From: Lingula anatina
Lineage: Eukaryota > Brachiopoda > Lingulata > Lingulida > Lingulidae
Length of the DNA: 64,000 bases
Assembly (NCBI RefSeq): GCF_001039355.2
Contig: NW_019774737.1
Span: 100,683-164,682 of the forward strand
Direction: 5' to 3'
The first letter of the stretch is position 1. Each line of letters begins with the position of its first letter. Of this stretch, positions 42,622-56,800 are shown one piece after another. Below the pieces are notes generated by a model that saw only the letters and a list, made by a program, of their open reading frames with translations, was not told the origin of the DNA and searched no databases. Position numbers and translations under genes: made by a program.

Positions 42622-45600
42622 CTGCAAAGATAATAGTACAGATTTATTGGAAGCATGCTAAATTTAATGTTAGGTTGCTACTTTACATGTCCTACAACGG
42701 CAACCATTTAACTAAATAATTGTCGAGTACAGTAGTCCATCTTTTCAGAACGCCATGTTTGTTACAAAATCCTTTAAAACTAATAATTGTTTTAACTTAT
42801 GTAAATAATATTATGAACTTTTTCAGAATTCTATGAACTTTTTCAGAATTTAATTCACAGTAGTTAGTTTTAATTTCGAGTCGTTGAAATAGGTTGCGAT
42901 TAGATTTTTTGGCGAATTTTATATCAATATCAAAAGCTACTCCTTTAAAAATTCGACATTGGTGGTTTGGATGTCCGTAAGAAAGCCGTTGCTGTTGGTG
43001 CTATCAAATCTGTCATTAAAGGCTTATCCCTTTAAAATGGACAATAACTCATCTGATTTAAGTCTTCATTAACACGGCACGGGTTAATCGTTCGTATAAA
43101 ATGGACAAAAGCCGCTGAACAACTTGGGGGCAATTGTCAGAATAAAATCCCATAAACTATTAATTAATGGAGAAAGATATCCCTCTATCGTTGCTTTATC
43201 CCAGCAGCCTAACGAAATTAGGCAGATAAATAGTAATCCCAATTTTCAAGCTCAGTGGTTCTTAACAACCCGGTCTATATTTACCAATAGCCTGGGTCTA
43301 TAAACCTGGAAAAGGNTTTTCAAGCTCAGTGGTTCTTAACAACCCGGTCTATATTTACCAATAGCCTGGGACTATAAACCTGGAAAAGGACGAACGGCTT
43401 AATCTTAAGTGTAAGTAAAACAATGATTTGAACAGAGAGAAACACTTCTAGTTTGTGTATTATTAGACAAAACCTGCCTCGAGGAGAAAAACGGACCGCA
43501 CAGATAAGATAAGATAAGAAAAAAAAAAAAAAAAAACAGCAGATTTAAGGAGAAAGAGACAACTTCGTGGCCGCGGCTGTTAACAGTGTTATTAATTGGC
43601 GCAATAGAGCACGTATCTATTGTTGACGGCATGATTAAAAAATCTGCCGGCGATTGCTTTAGCAGACAGTCGCTAGCATCTCTTGGATATCCGATTCGTG
43701 TTTTATTGGGCTTACTTGGGCGAGCATAAATTGGATGAATATTTTGTAACAAAAGGAAGCTACTCACAAAGAGTGAACATCTCTTATTTCAACCGTCTGT
43801 GATCACAGAGCCTCTTCATCTATAAATTAACTTTTCGAATTTGTTGCGATTTATTTTAGTTTTTATCCCAGTTCTTTTCAGTCTTATCTCTTCGCTCCAG
43901 TACAGAAAGCCCTTTTTATGGCAAAATTAAATATCACAAGCAAATCGGTTGGAATAAAACTCTTGGCTATATTATGTTTCTTTCCTGTTTAGACGCCAAA
44001 AGTCTTAAAAGTTCTGTAAATAATGGGGAAAAATTCGATAATCCTACACGTTGCAAATTTAGGTTTATTATTTAGACGATAATAAAAATCAAAATATTTA
44101 TGCATATTTTTGTTCACCATCCTGTATGTGATTTAACCAAGTTTGTTTATTCAGTCATTACGTGTATTCAGACCGCTCGTTTCTTCCCTCAGGAGTGGGA
44201 ATTAATATGCCCAAAGATTAAGTGTGTTTTCTTAGATCCCTTTCGCTAAAAACGACCTATTTTAACTGCTAAAAGCCCTCGCCATTCTGGATGTAATGAA
44301 CACCCGCGACACTTTCTTTACATCATCATAACCCGTCAGTAATAATAGCAAACGGCTTTGTCGATTATTGAACTTAATTCCATAATATGAACGAATTAGA
44401 TGTTTATTGCTGCCCGCCTTTGTGATCGAACCTGAACTTCAGCGCGAGAAATTAACACAGTTTTGTGGGGAGGATTCTTTAAAATTTTACCTCGCTGAAA
44501 TCAAAATCTTATATCCAGTGCACATTAAAAAATCGGCTTTCTGAGCCTTCATTTGCTTTACTGCTAAAAGCATCAATTTAGCCCTGTTTTCTTGACACTG
44601 TCAACTTTAATTTTTCACCCAGCCGCTGTGTCTATTTCTTTTTGGAATTTTCTACAAAAGAGACCAAATTCGCAAACACATTTAACAGCACTAGTGAAGA
44701 GGTACAAAAAAGGGCACTCGTTTCCTTCTGAAGATCCATTTCCTTTCGCAACTGAATATAATGGGGTGGAAATTCGCAAATATTTGACAAAGACAGCAGC
44801 TGGAGGAAAATCAAGTGCGATTTAAATGTGGTTGTAACGCGGAGCAGCCGCGACAATGCGGAGAAAATGTTATATACGATTTAAATCATTCAATGGGCAG
44901 CTTAGATAAACGTGGGAATCGGAAGTTGTCGGGAAATTCTAATTTGCCCGCCTGTCCTGAAGGTGCGTAGAGACAGTGTCAACACAAGGGATTGTCATTT
45001 AACCCGGCCATCCCTACCGGCTCCGACTTTACCGAAAAACCTTTTATACTAATTTTATTATCGCTTAAAAAGACGCTTACAGCGTCAGCACATTGGGGCT
45101 AGTTTATTAAATTTTCTACAATAATAACAAATACGGGGAATCGATATTCTTCAATGGGTGTTATTTATTTACGAAGTATAATGTGTGTGTTTAAAGAATG
45201 GAAAGCCAAGTTCACTGGTTCCATTGCTTATTGAATTGGGCCTAAGTACTTTGTCCGATTTTGAGAACATTCGAATTAATGACAAAGAATGGTGACATCG
45301 GATTAATAGCTCAAGTTCTATTAAGTGGTAGGATAATTGCCTGGATCAAAAAATAAATTGGGGTCCTACCATCCGCTTTTCAAACACACCAGCTAGGTAG
45401 ATGTACTGTTGGTATTCAAAAAGCTACCACAGAAAGGTTCATTTTTTTTCTTCTGTAAGTCTCCCTCTCAAACTTCCCCTTTTTTTAATTGAATGAATAG
45501 GGAACGCGTTTTTTGGCGAAGAATACTCCACAAAACACAGATTGTGCTTTGGATACTTTTGGATACTTTTCCAATTAATTCTCAATGTCCACTTCACCTA

Positions 45601-48600
45601 GCTTATTCATATATGTAAAACAATTAATCCAATTTCCCCTTTCCAGATCAATTCTTAAATTGATATCAACGATTCAATGCCATCTCCAGCCGTCACAAAC
45701 CTCCGTTACAAACTCGAATTTCGATACTTTATTTATGTTTTATCAAGATATTGATTAGATATTGTAAACAAAGAACATTAAAATCACACAGAAAAAAAGA
45801 TACAAAAAAATACAAAAAGACACTAGTGATTCAAATGCAACATTATTTATAGGAGTCTTCTTTGTTATCCCCCATGCAATATACTAACCTCGACTCTCTC
45901 TTCTTTTAGATCCACCTTCATAGCCAGCTCCTCGCGTAGTAATACATCAGGGTAATGCGTCTTCTGGAACGTCTTCTCCAACTCTTCCAATTGTTCTTCG
46001 GTGAAAATAGTGCGATGTCGACGTTTTCTCTTTTGTCCAGCTCGTGCTAGATCAGCAGGGAAAAATCCAGGAAAGGTTGAATAACCTACAAAAAAAAAAA
46101 AGTAGAAAAACACATCATTTTTGTGAAAATTAGAAAATTTTACTTTAAGGTCAACTACGATGGAAATTTGAATTACCAGTTTGTACTCGTCTTTCATATT
46201 TTTCAGTTTCGCTCCTAGATGTATCAGTCTAAGGAAATATACAATCTATATTTCAGCTACACACATATGTTCATGATACGCAAAAATTGACGAAAACATT
46301 TAGGGCAAAAGTGAATGTTCTGAGTAGCGTTATTTTGGTTAAATGCAGACCTTTCTTCAATGTATTTTCCTTTTTGAATTTTAATGATTATTATAATAAA
46401 ATTCCTTCATATATATTACCTCGATTGAATCACCAAACGAACCTTTTAAATATATATTTAGTAAGTTAGTCAAAAGAAAAATGATACATTTGGTTAAATG
46501 ATAAACAAATAGAATCAACCAAGGGATACAATATTCTGAGTCATACAAATTACATAAAATTTTGAAAACTTTTTCCTGGTGAATTGTACACATCTTATCA
46601 TTAAAAAAAGGAAAAAAAAATTCACATCAGTCTCGATCAACTTTTGCTCTTTTTTTTTACGTTTTCATTCACTTAGTTGGATCCCTGGCGTCCCGTGCCG
46701 CCAATTTTGCTTCTGGTCGGATGAGCCACTTTGAAGGAGCGCGAGTGATATCGCATGATAATATGCGGTAAAGATATTAACTTTCTTGCCCCAGGGCAAC
46801 GTTGCCAAAGATTAAAGTATAAACACCCTAAATCTCCCCCGAACAGAGACAGATGTAAAAATCGTTCACTCCCACCGCATAATTATCCCATTTGAGATAT
46901 TTTCACGAAGAAAATCGAAAATTTTGGTAAATTGTTCGAATTTGTGTTTTGCCTGTGCGTATACGCATCTGCAGGATGTAAGACTAGAGGGCGAAGAAAG
47001 AGGTGTCTATTTTCTACCGTATCCTGTGATGCATGAGGATAATAGTGTTATCATTGCTTACCTATCATTCTCCCATCACTGTGGATTAGAGGCCTAATAA
47101 GTAAGCCGCTCACTCAGGACGCTTTCATTTAAGTCCCTACCAAATATTGCAACTTAAGAAGGAATTGTTGCTGAGTTGAAACGAGGCAGAAAATCAGGGC
47201 ATATAGAATACGGTCCCTACTCCGACTTCTTAAAGAATTAAGATATTGGTTGGAGTCATTTAATACCAAGCAAGGTTAAACAGTTTTACGATTCAGAGCA
47301 TCCAAGTAAATTACAAATTTCAACAAAAATTAACTCGTTTCATTTGGTAAACCGATCCTGGTGATCTTATCGTCAAGTTGTCTAATGTTCAAAGGCGAGT
47401 GCTAGGGAGACGTGTGTATACAAGGAGATTTTCGTTCAATTTCAAGTGAGCTAATTTAGGGGTCGGGGTAGTTTACAAGTGCAGCCGTAAAACCGGCAGA
47501 AGGTTAGAGGCACACTTAGGCGGAGCTATAAAATTGGTTTAACCTTCTAAAAGATCAAAAGTAACAGAGAAACATCTCTATTACTTCAAGCAGGAAAACC
47601 TAATGTGATCCTGTGATGCCTGGAATTTTTTCCCATTGATTTACTTCACCAAAGTATTTCTAATGAGATCTTTTGTAAGCTTGCATGATTTTCTTTTAAG
47701 ATAAAAAGAAATTAAATGCGTATTTTCTTACTTTCAGCTCGAAGGAAAAGTAGCGATCGTTTAATAGGCGATTTGTTCACGAATAAGTAGTTGTGTGTTG
47801 TTAAACAAGTATTAAAACTTAAAATATTTACTTATTTGGTTTTCGTATAGGCAATTTATAGAAGAAAAATAATCTGTAAACAAACGGCGTTAAAATGAAC
47901 TTGCAACAATTCTAAAACACGACTTTACTCTAGATGAAAAAGCGACAAATTAGTATTACCAGAAACCTTGACATAGAGGAGTATTTGTTGTCTACAATTA
48001 AGGCACTTCGATACCTTTTGTTGACATTTCTAAATATTCATATTCTCCTCGACAACCTTCCCTGAAAATATTTTTCCTAGAAGTGTCAAGTATAAATTTG
48101 AAATGTGAAGATAAGTATCAAATCCGGTTTTTTTTTCATGTTTAGAAGAAAATAAACGTTTGCATCTAGCCGGCACAATAAAGACGCATCCAAGCAAACG
48201 TGAAATGTTATTTCAAACAGAATTATAATAAAGCAATTTCAAATAAAACGAATAATACCATATAATACGCCTCTTACCTTTAGATAACGCGTACACGAGA
48301 GACAAAAAAAATTCAAATAGACAATTTTAACTACAAATTAACAATACTCCTCTATAACATAAGTGCGCATAGGCATATTTCTATAGAAAGTTAAGAAAAG
48401 CAACGTTTCCAAATATTAAAAATATAAAGTCCCTTTTACTCTTTTCCTTTTCTTGTTCCACAAATAATACCACCAAGTCTGCTTTTCAACAGTGTAACAA
48501 TACGCGCCGTTAGAATAATGGTTTTGTTTCTTTAGTTAGAATCATGCAGCAGATAAAGACGAGTTGTTCAATATCAAGAAGTATAAATCGACACTTACGA

Positions 48601-49285
48601 AGCTGTAAATTGCAAACAGTAACAGGTGACACGTTGAGATAAGTAAATGAAAATAATCGAAATAACAAGGATAGGAATAAATACAAACCTAACACCTTTG
48701 TAGAAGTATGAAAAGCATGAGCTGATTTATTGAAAATACAGTCTATTAAAACAATATTATGATCGTCACGCTTTCTGGTGTATGGCTTCATTATATAGAA
48801 GTATAGATACATTAAAGCTAATTCACTTAGTGAAATATGATAATCTGTTAAAATATCAACAAAGAGAGAGAGAGAGAGAGAGGGAGAATGGAATGCCAAA
48901 ATATAAGATTTAAACAAAAAAGAGATGTCCATAACACGTTCTTTCGCATTTCATACAGCACTTCTGTGAAATAAACTGAATGGACTTGCAGCGGTGATAA
49001 AAATATGCGCTTGGACGTATGTATTTTTTATGAATATTTTTAAAGAGCATCGTAGATAACTTGTGTCTTACCTAGGAACTCTGCTGCGGCCGCCTGGTGT
49101 GAAGGATGCAGCGCATGGTAGGGGAAATAACCGGGCGGAGGGCGCTGGTGAGCTAGCAGGGGTCGAGGTGCCAGAATACTGTCGATGGTGAACAGCGACG
49201 GACTGTGGACTGAGGACAGCATGCTGGATGACACCGCAGCCTTCAGATGCTCGCTGTAGTAGTAAGGTAACGCGGGGTGGGCCAT
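42316..49285 (-). CDS. gsc: Goosecoid homeobox transcription factor
   Basis: Gsc is a K50 paired-class homeodomain repressor acting in organiser, foregut and anterior patterning. The three exons, 49285-49072, 46085-45889 and 42621-42316, join in phases 1 and 0 to give 238 residues. The N-terminal FTIDSILA (32-39) is the Gsc eh1-like motif that recruits Groucho/TLE corepressors. The homeodomain is residues 92-151 ([13 protein letters not shown] at 92-104, [15 protein letters not shown] at 139-153) with Lys141 at position 50. The tail is acidic and Ser-rich, ending at TAA 42318-42316. I chose ATG 49285 because [13 protein letters not shown] follows and it fits the short Gsc N-terminus. The frame is open further 5', and TACAG just before the ATG could be an acceptor, so an extra upstream exon is possible. 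Transcribed towards Otx. Confidence 0.97.
42622..45888 (-). other. gsc intron 2 (inside the homeodomain)
   Basis: A 3.3 kb phase-0 intron at homeodomain codons 46/47. It contains a suspicious 73-bp duplication around a single N (43243-43389), a short poly-A near 43519 and a TAATCC K50-type site near 45625. No coding exon seen. Confidence 0.75.
43243..43389. repeat. 73-bp tandem duplication joined by one N
   Basis: TTTTCAAGCTCAGTGG...CCTGGAAAAGG occurs at 43243-43315 and again at 43317-43389, with one substitution (GGTCT/GACT region) and a single N at 43316 between them. It looks like two read ends or contig ends that should overlap but were placed side by side. Confidence 0.9.
45889..46085 (-). 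CDS. gsc: gsc exon 2 (linker and homeodomain helices 1 and 2)
   Basis: The acceptor is a T-rich tract ending TTTGTAG and the donor is GTCGAG|GTTAGT. It encodes residues 72-137: [18 protein letters not shown], then [14 protein letters not shown] through KEERVE. Confidence 0.97.
46086..49071 (-). other. gsc intron 1
   Basis: A 3.0 kb phase-1 intron. It holds a GA microsatellite at 48862-48882. The open frame 48932-48510 on the - strand is low-complexity and lacks splice support. Confidence 0.7.
49072..49285 (-). CDS. gsc: gsc exon 1 (eh1 repressor motif)
   Basis: It encodes 71 residues plus one base: [15 protein letters not shown], the eh1-like FTIDSILA, then Pro/His/Ala-rich sequence ending AAAAEFL. 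The donor is CCTAG|GTAAGA. Confidence 0.92.
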
Positions 49286-52200
49286 CCTGTATTGACTCCT
49301 ATCTTGACACACAAATGCAGAAACTGATACAATTTTTTCTTTGCGTATTTCACAAACGCTTGTCTTGCATTAAGTTTTAGTTGACCGAGTCCTGTTGACG
49401 ATCTCGCTATGAGGGATCCTGCCCCTCTCCCGTAAATGCCTTTTCGAATCAAAGGTTTCTTTGGCTTTAGGAATTTTCAACAACGGATGGTCAGCAGAGA
49501 TGCGTGGCCGTCGCAGATAACGTCGCACATACGCCGATCTTCGCTGTCGTCCCCGCTCACGTCGACAGGCCGAGTGACAACTCCAGGTGTGTCAGTGCCA
49601 ACGTAATCAGGTTATTATGTAGCGACAGCAGTTCGGTTGCCTCAGCCACACTTCTGTGTGGCTTACGTATTGTCTCTTCTTCTTAAACGGCAATTGCCTC
49701 TCTGTTGCCCACTAAGTTGGTCACAATCCGAAAACAATGCCCCCACCAACTTTAACACAGAGCCACGCTGCTTCAACAAGCGCTGGTAAGTTTATTTAAT
49801 TGCGTTTAATAAAATCAAGCTCAACCCCTGCCATTAGCCTTGTAAAGTAATCCTTGTTTACTTGAGACAATCATGAATATAAGTTCGGTTAAATCTGCTT
49901 ACGGTAAGAATGAATGGACGAGTCCTCTGATTGACTCACTGTATATAACAAGTGCCCGCCCACCGCATTAAATGTCGAGTGTCGAGTATTAAAGCAGCTC
50001 GGTGACGTGAATGCCACAACAAATAGAGGAATAGTAGGATAATAACATTGTATTCACAGCACAGAGAAAGCTAAGTGTCAATATAAGCTCAATGCAATCG
50101 AAAGAGCAAAGGCTTGTGTGCGGATTTTTTCAAGCCTTGTGCAAATTTACCGAAAAACATTTTTCAGTCGTGTTTTTAAAGAAGCAAAATTACGGGCTAA
50201 TCTGCTATCGAATGTCATAGCTACTTTTCAGTGCTGGATTTGTTGAATGGACTGAACAGCTAATAATCGAGCAAACCTAATTCGTTTTTTAAGCCTTTTG
50301 TGTGTGATTTCTTTGTAGAAGTATTTGGTTAACAATATCCAGCTTGTAGATAAATGAGATTATGAGCTTACAGGAGCTTCCCAGTGAACCCTGGGGGTCA
50401 GGGTGGGCCACATCCGCGGCAATTATTACGACAGGTGCTCTCTGAAAGACTAAGATATATCCTTTTTAGTGGATTCTGAATAAGTTTTTTTCTATTTCAG
50501 GCGCTAATAATACGTTGAGTCTTACTCTATGCAATGGAAAAAATGCTTGCATACGCCAAACCAAACTAAAGGGCATGCGCCGTGCTCGGCTGTTGTCAGG
50601 CTTGACAGGAATTCATTTTCAATTACCATATCTTATACATTTCCAAAATATAAGCATGCAATTTGATGAAAAACTCTTCTACATTTTTAGCTTAACTTTA
50701 GGTAGATAAGATTTTTGGCTGTAGCATATGAGCCCAAAAGGGTCTGCCCCAAAAGATTCTGCCGTGACATACACGCTCGCTCAGCTGCGTGCAAGCACTA
50801 GGCAATTAATTTTTTTTTTTTACCTTAAAATGTCGTTTTTATTTTTCAGCCAAAAAGTAACAGCAAAAATGACATCATTTAACCAAAGAGTTATTAAGCA
50901 ACACATTGTTCAACTAGAGAATTGCATTTGAGACTTGAAAATTACTGCCAGAAGCGTAACATTGCTTGCAATAAGGGTTTTATTATTCAGTTTGTTCAAA
51001 AGACTAAAAAAATGTGTCGATCGCATACATCTTTTCAAATTTAAGAAATTTAAGGACACAATTTAAGGTGCGTTTTGAAATAAAGAAAATGCACTTGTAC
51101 TTACATGCAATAGAATCATAATTCGTTCTTTTCTTTTTTTAGCCTCTAGACAGTTTTGCATTTAACATTTTACAAATATACATGTAGTTAGCTTTCATAA
51201 AGATGTAACAGTGTAGCATCTGTGTACAAAATATTACGATATGAAAATATAATTTGTCGAAAGGACAGACAGACAGCTACAGGATAACAAATGGTTACGG
51301 GTTTTAAAATGTACATCGAGCCACGGAGCCTTTTTATATCGACTTTTACACACGGCTGCAAAACAGGGGTTCTAAATAAGCAGCACGTTCACAGTGGCAA
51401 AGCAGAGTCCTCCCAGTTTATGTCAGAAGGTAAACCGCATTATTGCCCACATAGATTTAATCTGCTTTGCCCTCTTTAAGCCACCACCTTATTTGTCCAT
51501 TAAGTTTAGCTCGCTTTCAATTCAGTCACAAAAGTGAGATCTGAGATACTGTGCGATCAATAAGAGAGCGTATTTAAACTGCTCGACATCTGACCCGGCC
51601 CATTGTGAATGCTCGCTACTAAGTTGTTTAAACTTCATTTGAAGAGCCATTTAGGACTGATTACTATAAAACTCACCCAATAGATCCCTGCGCCCAATCA
51701 AAACGACAGAACAACGATATGTGAAGTATAAAACGAAACGCAAACAAGTTCGCTAAGAACAGATTAGAATTTTGACTGTTTTCGCTCACCGTGAGTTCGA
51801 TTAAATATCTCCCACACCCCGTCTGCCCATCTACAGAAAGAGCAAATTTTGAGTCAAATGCAATCGAGACGATCCGGAACATTTCGGACCAAGGTCACCA
51901 GTGCACCGGCCTGGCACTAATTAGTTATTTAACGTTGTTCCCAAACTGGCTGTTCACACTTTCACTCTGAGTTCAAAAGGATTAAATGTGTGACACGAAG
52001 TTCTTATCTGATCACCTTTCTCTACCTGTCATAATACTGGGCAAACAGCAGTCATACCTGCGGCTAAATCAATTAGAGAACAACGCCGTGTTTGGGCAAG
52101 GATTTACCCAGCTTTTCGTCTTAATGGAGAGGTTCGGACGAAGTGGACACGAATCGAGGGGCATTAGATATAATCCTTCGCAAATTGCTTGTTTTTTAAT

Positions 52201-53159
52201 ATGAACCGTGCGGAAAATCGAGTTCACGTGCTTGAATGTGTTTTGAATAGGTTTACCGTTTTTTTCGCACATTTACGCTGTCCAATTTAGTTTGAAGATT
52301 GGTAACACCTTTTGGAAATGAAATGTTCACATGACCATTTCTCGCGAAAACTAAACACGTTCTTAGGCCTGCATATTTTTTGGCTCCCAAACTATTCGAC
52401 CTTCTGTATGTTTGCCGACCTTGTAACTCTGACACAAATATAAGCATAATAAATCATATGAGACTGAAAATCTTTTGAAACTGATGCATTTAAGACCAAC
52501 CGCCTGTCCATGTTTAGAACTGTGCAATTTAGCATGAACGACCATTATCTTCTAATATTTGTGATTCCCAGAACATTAACAAAGTACCTCTTTCCAAGCT
52601 CAAAGCACAGTTTCAACATTCACACATCGAAAAATCTGCTTTTGAAATAAACATGAGAAAGTTCATAGAATTTGCCACCGACGATCGGTAAAGCGACCTT
52701 ATAAAAGGATTACAAAATAATTGCTTAATAATCGGGCTTTCTTGCAACGTCCGGACTCATTGATTTACCACAGAAGTGCATTTCTGCCATGTAAACTTAA
52801 CGCATGACACGAAAGGGTTATGAAACAGCCGATAAGATGGCTTGATCCACATTTTAAACGGGCATCGCATTGATCAAGGCTTCGACACTTAAGATTGCAA
52901 TGTTCTTTGGTGCATGTCACTTAAATGGAGGTAGCTAGTTCGGTGCGCTCTGTACGGGAAATAAAAGTTTTTAATTTGATCTCAGAAACATTTGATAAAG
53001 TTAATCTTGGATGAATAATACACATCCAAGAATTGATTTACAGAACGGACCTACGTTTGCTATTTTTTCAATTATGACCGCTGCATTATCCCAAACTGTT
53101 CTAATATGAATGTGCTTGTGTATTAATTCTTCATGCAAGTATCTATGTCTATCTATATG

Positions 53160-53190
53160 TCTGTCTTTCTGTCTGTCTGTCTGTCTGTCG
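53160..53190. repeat. (CTGT)n microsatellite
   Basis: A CTGT tetranucleotide tract with one CTTT interruption. Confidence 0.9.
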
Positions 53191-53827
53191 ACCCGTCCTT
53201 TTGCCATTCTGTTGGTCCGCCTGTTTTTTTGATTGTATTTTTGTATTTTTTTTTTCACAAATCTGCCAACACTGAGACGGGGGTAGCCTGTTTATCCACA
53301 GTCATTACTTTTCGATTATTACGAACTGATGTAATAAATAACTTGGTTTACCATTGAGGTTCATTGTGAACAAGCTACATGGCACCCTCAATCAATGGAA
53401 TTCAAGATTCCACGTCCACTCGTTAGCCTTAAGTTGTCATTTTGGATAGTTATATCAATTTATTGCTTTGTTTCGTTTGTAATTTCGATTCTCTGTTTTT
53501 CTTCATCAAGTATGGAAGCGGTTTCACCGAATAACTGGTCACAAATTCATAGTTGATTTCTTAAATGTGTTGACAACAAGTGATATTACATCAAGGCATC
53601 AGGTTAGTCCATTCATTTTCTCTTTCTTTTCTTTTAATCAGTAAACCGATATTTTTTGTCTTCATATGATGGATTTTTTAGAAGACAGATTTAAACTGTG
53701 CATTCGTATGGAAAGAGTTAAATTACATCGGCTACTACGAATTTCGCTGCACTGATAGTTGTGAGCTGTCAATTTAAAAGAAGAAAAAGAGTACAATTTA
53801 TGAATGGCTGATACACTTTTACCAACA

Positions 53828-53882
53828 CGTTGAGTGCACGCACGCACACACACACACATGCACACACACACACACACACACA
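53828..53882. repeat. (CA)n microsatellite
   Basis: CA repeats with a few G and T interruptions (GCACGCACGCACA..., CATGCA). Confidence 0.95.
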
Positions 53883-56800
53883 CCAAAATTTTTTGAATGT
53901 ATAAATGGATATATATATATATTTAATCATCCTTTCTCCAGTTTTCAATTTCGTAGGGTCATATCTAAACTATGGTATTTTGCGCGTTCTGTCTCAAAAG
54001 CAATGTTTACATTTACATTTTAAATTTTCAAACTCTTTATATCCGTTTTAGTGAAATTTGATATGTCTTTCCCGCCATCTTTCTATCTCGATCTAAAAAT
54101 TTCAAAATCGCTCTCGGCTTAACAGCATGATTGCTTTTCACAATGTGCGAAAGGTAATGTGAAGAAGCAGATGAAAATTCGAGCAAACTTCCTTTCTGTT
54201 TAGAAGTTATATATTATTTATATATAAAAAACTTAAACAGTTAAATCAAGGTTTTCCAAACGATCCTTAAGTCTACATCAATCAATGTAATCTGTTCAGC
54301 ATTGTTCTTATCCACAATACATGCGAACTAAATTAAAATGATTCTGAAAGAATACAAACATTTGCAGATTCCTGCCTCGGCGGCAAAATAGCAACTCGGA
54401 GAGAAGGTCATAAAAATTTCATCAAAAATACAGTCAAATCCATTGACCAGTCGGTGGAGTCAAGTTGTGTCTTTAAAGAGGATAAATATGTTTATCAGTT
54501 TCCACAAACAAAAAGCCCTACAAACTCATCATCGAAAGGAGAGGGGATTCGGTAGCTGCAAGCTATCGTTGATAAAGCTGTAGTGTCGCACATGCTAACA
54601 ATGGTCAAAGTCAATTTGCCTCGTGGGAATACAGAGAATGCATTTTCTTTTGCACACTGCATTTCACAGCAAATCAAATATCAACAAAAGACACAATTGT
54701 GGTGCCACATCAACGGTAAAGGAAATCAACCTTTGCCTCACATATTCTAATGTTTTGTTAACTTTCCTTTCCGTGATTAGCTTCCCATTTAATCTGTAAG
54801 TCGAGACAGTGATTATCCATGTTATCTACGGCATAGTGGTTTTTGCCACGTTCATTGCCCCATACAGTATCAGTCGTCTCTCTTGGCCTTCATCATTCAC
54901 TTTTTGTACAGTTCTTGGTAGCTTTTAGCATTTCGTAATAATAATTCATTCTTAAAATCAAATATCTATCGCTGAAATATTTCAAATGCTAGCTTGGGCT
55001 TTTTAACAGTACCTTAGCTAAAAAAAAGAAAAACAATTTAGCGCCGATAGTATTGTACTAATATCCAAATATACGGTCACCTTTCAAGTATACACCAACT
55101 TGTGTCTTGGTATCTACCTAAATGTTTCACGTTACTTATAACACGATGATGTATATAGTATTTTTAGCAAACATTTAAGTTTCGTGCTTGCAGAAGATAA
55201 GAAATTATATCTGATAATGTCAAGAGTGTCAAGAGATGACAGATTAAAGCTTTGTCAGACTTCTAAAAAGGAACTCTTCAATAGTCGTTTCCGTAAGTAT
55301 ATGATGCAAAAAAATCCCATAGTAGTTACTTTCTACCATGAAATTCGATAACAAATCTCAGTAATAACACTGAATTTTGATACCACGCCCAATCTCTTTC
55401 GAAAATTGATATGTATATATGGTACTGCATTTATAAAAACATGTTTCACCTTATTGTTATTGTTTGTCAACAATATGAATGAAATGAAACAGCAGCCGCG
55501 GCCATAATGTACGCGGACAACAGGTGTGTAGTATCAGTACCATTAAAACTCCTTTCATGGGAAAACGAAAACAAATAACACTCGCAAGTCAGAAACAACA
55601 AAAAATAGGGCCATGACATATCGACTGCACTTATATACAAATCCAGAGAATAATTATCAGATCAAAACTCCATGAAACGATTACGTAGTGCTTACACATT
55701 CATAGTGGGATTGTGCAATTATGTTAATGTCACGCACATTCGAGCCTGCTCCAATATTTGTGCTGGTTTTAGTGCTGTGTGCTTTACCACTCCAGCGCCG
55801 TAATTGCTAAACAATGACAAGTGGTAATCACTCCATGGCTTGGCACCATTTGCTACAGATAACATCAGGTTAAGATTACAGTTAATTTGGCACGTTCGCA
55901 CCCACCGTCTATGAGTTCTCCACCATCTTATTACAGAATGCTACTTCATAACCAGGTGCCCATTGTCCAATACGTTGGTATCTATATCTAAATGTAAAAT
56001 ATTCATGGCAATAGATGTAAAGTTTATTTTCAAATGAGAGGAAGTGATGGTAAAGTTCGGTGGTGTGACAGATTCCAGTGTCAGACGGCAGTTGCTATGG
56101 TGACAGATAGGCTCAAGTCACCAAACCGCTGCTTTATCTGTATGAGAATAGGATTACTGGATGTCATGGCTCCCTAATTACAACTTTCTAGTTGTTATAC
56201 CTGTCGTTTTACTTTACAGAGGCTGAGATAATCTGTTAAAAGGCATGGGAAAACAAACATTACGTACTGCAGTTAAAGTAAATGATATATATTGCATTCC
56301 AGAGTTTTTATCGAGTGGATTTGAGACTGTTATATATTCACATATTAATGGTTTTGTCTCTGGAATTAAAGACAGAAACCATAAACCGGATGTAACGTGC
56401 AATATATTGATATGAATCGAGGCGTTTTGACTTAGATTGAAGGGATGGAACAAAATGCAACAAAGGAGACAATGCTAATTAAGTAATTGGTGTATTGCAC
56501 ATATAGCGCATCGGAAGTGCAATCTTCGATATATTTTTATGTCTAAAAAGTTTTACCAGCCCATTTTAATGGGTTTAGTAATTGATTTTTTTCTTAATAC
56601 AAATAAAGGACATTCAAGAGAAATGTTATCGCAGTGAATGCAATACCGTGGAAAGGTGCATTCTTTTGGTCGTTTTGAAAGGAACCCCATTTAGTATGGT
56701 AGATGCATCTTCTTTATATTAGCGTTTTTGATTTGTCGGGTTAACATTTTAGCGAGCTTGAACGAACGAGTTTAAAGAAATTTATTTGTAAAAAGGCAGA

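Noticed and set aside
43405-43767. 120-residue - strand ORF in gsc intron 2
   Set aside because: It contains a phenylalanine run from poly-A sequence and has no recognisable domain. Intronic noise.
48510-48932. 140-residue - strand ORF in gsc intron 1
   Set aside because: It spans a GA microsatellite (Ser-Leu repeats) and otherwise has AT-rich hydrophobic composition with no motif.
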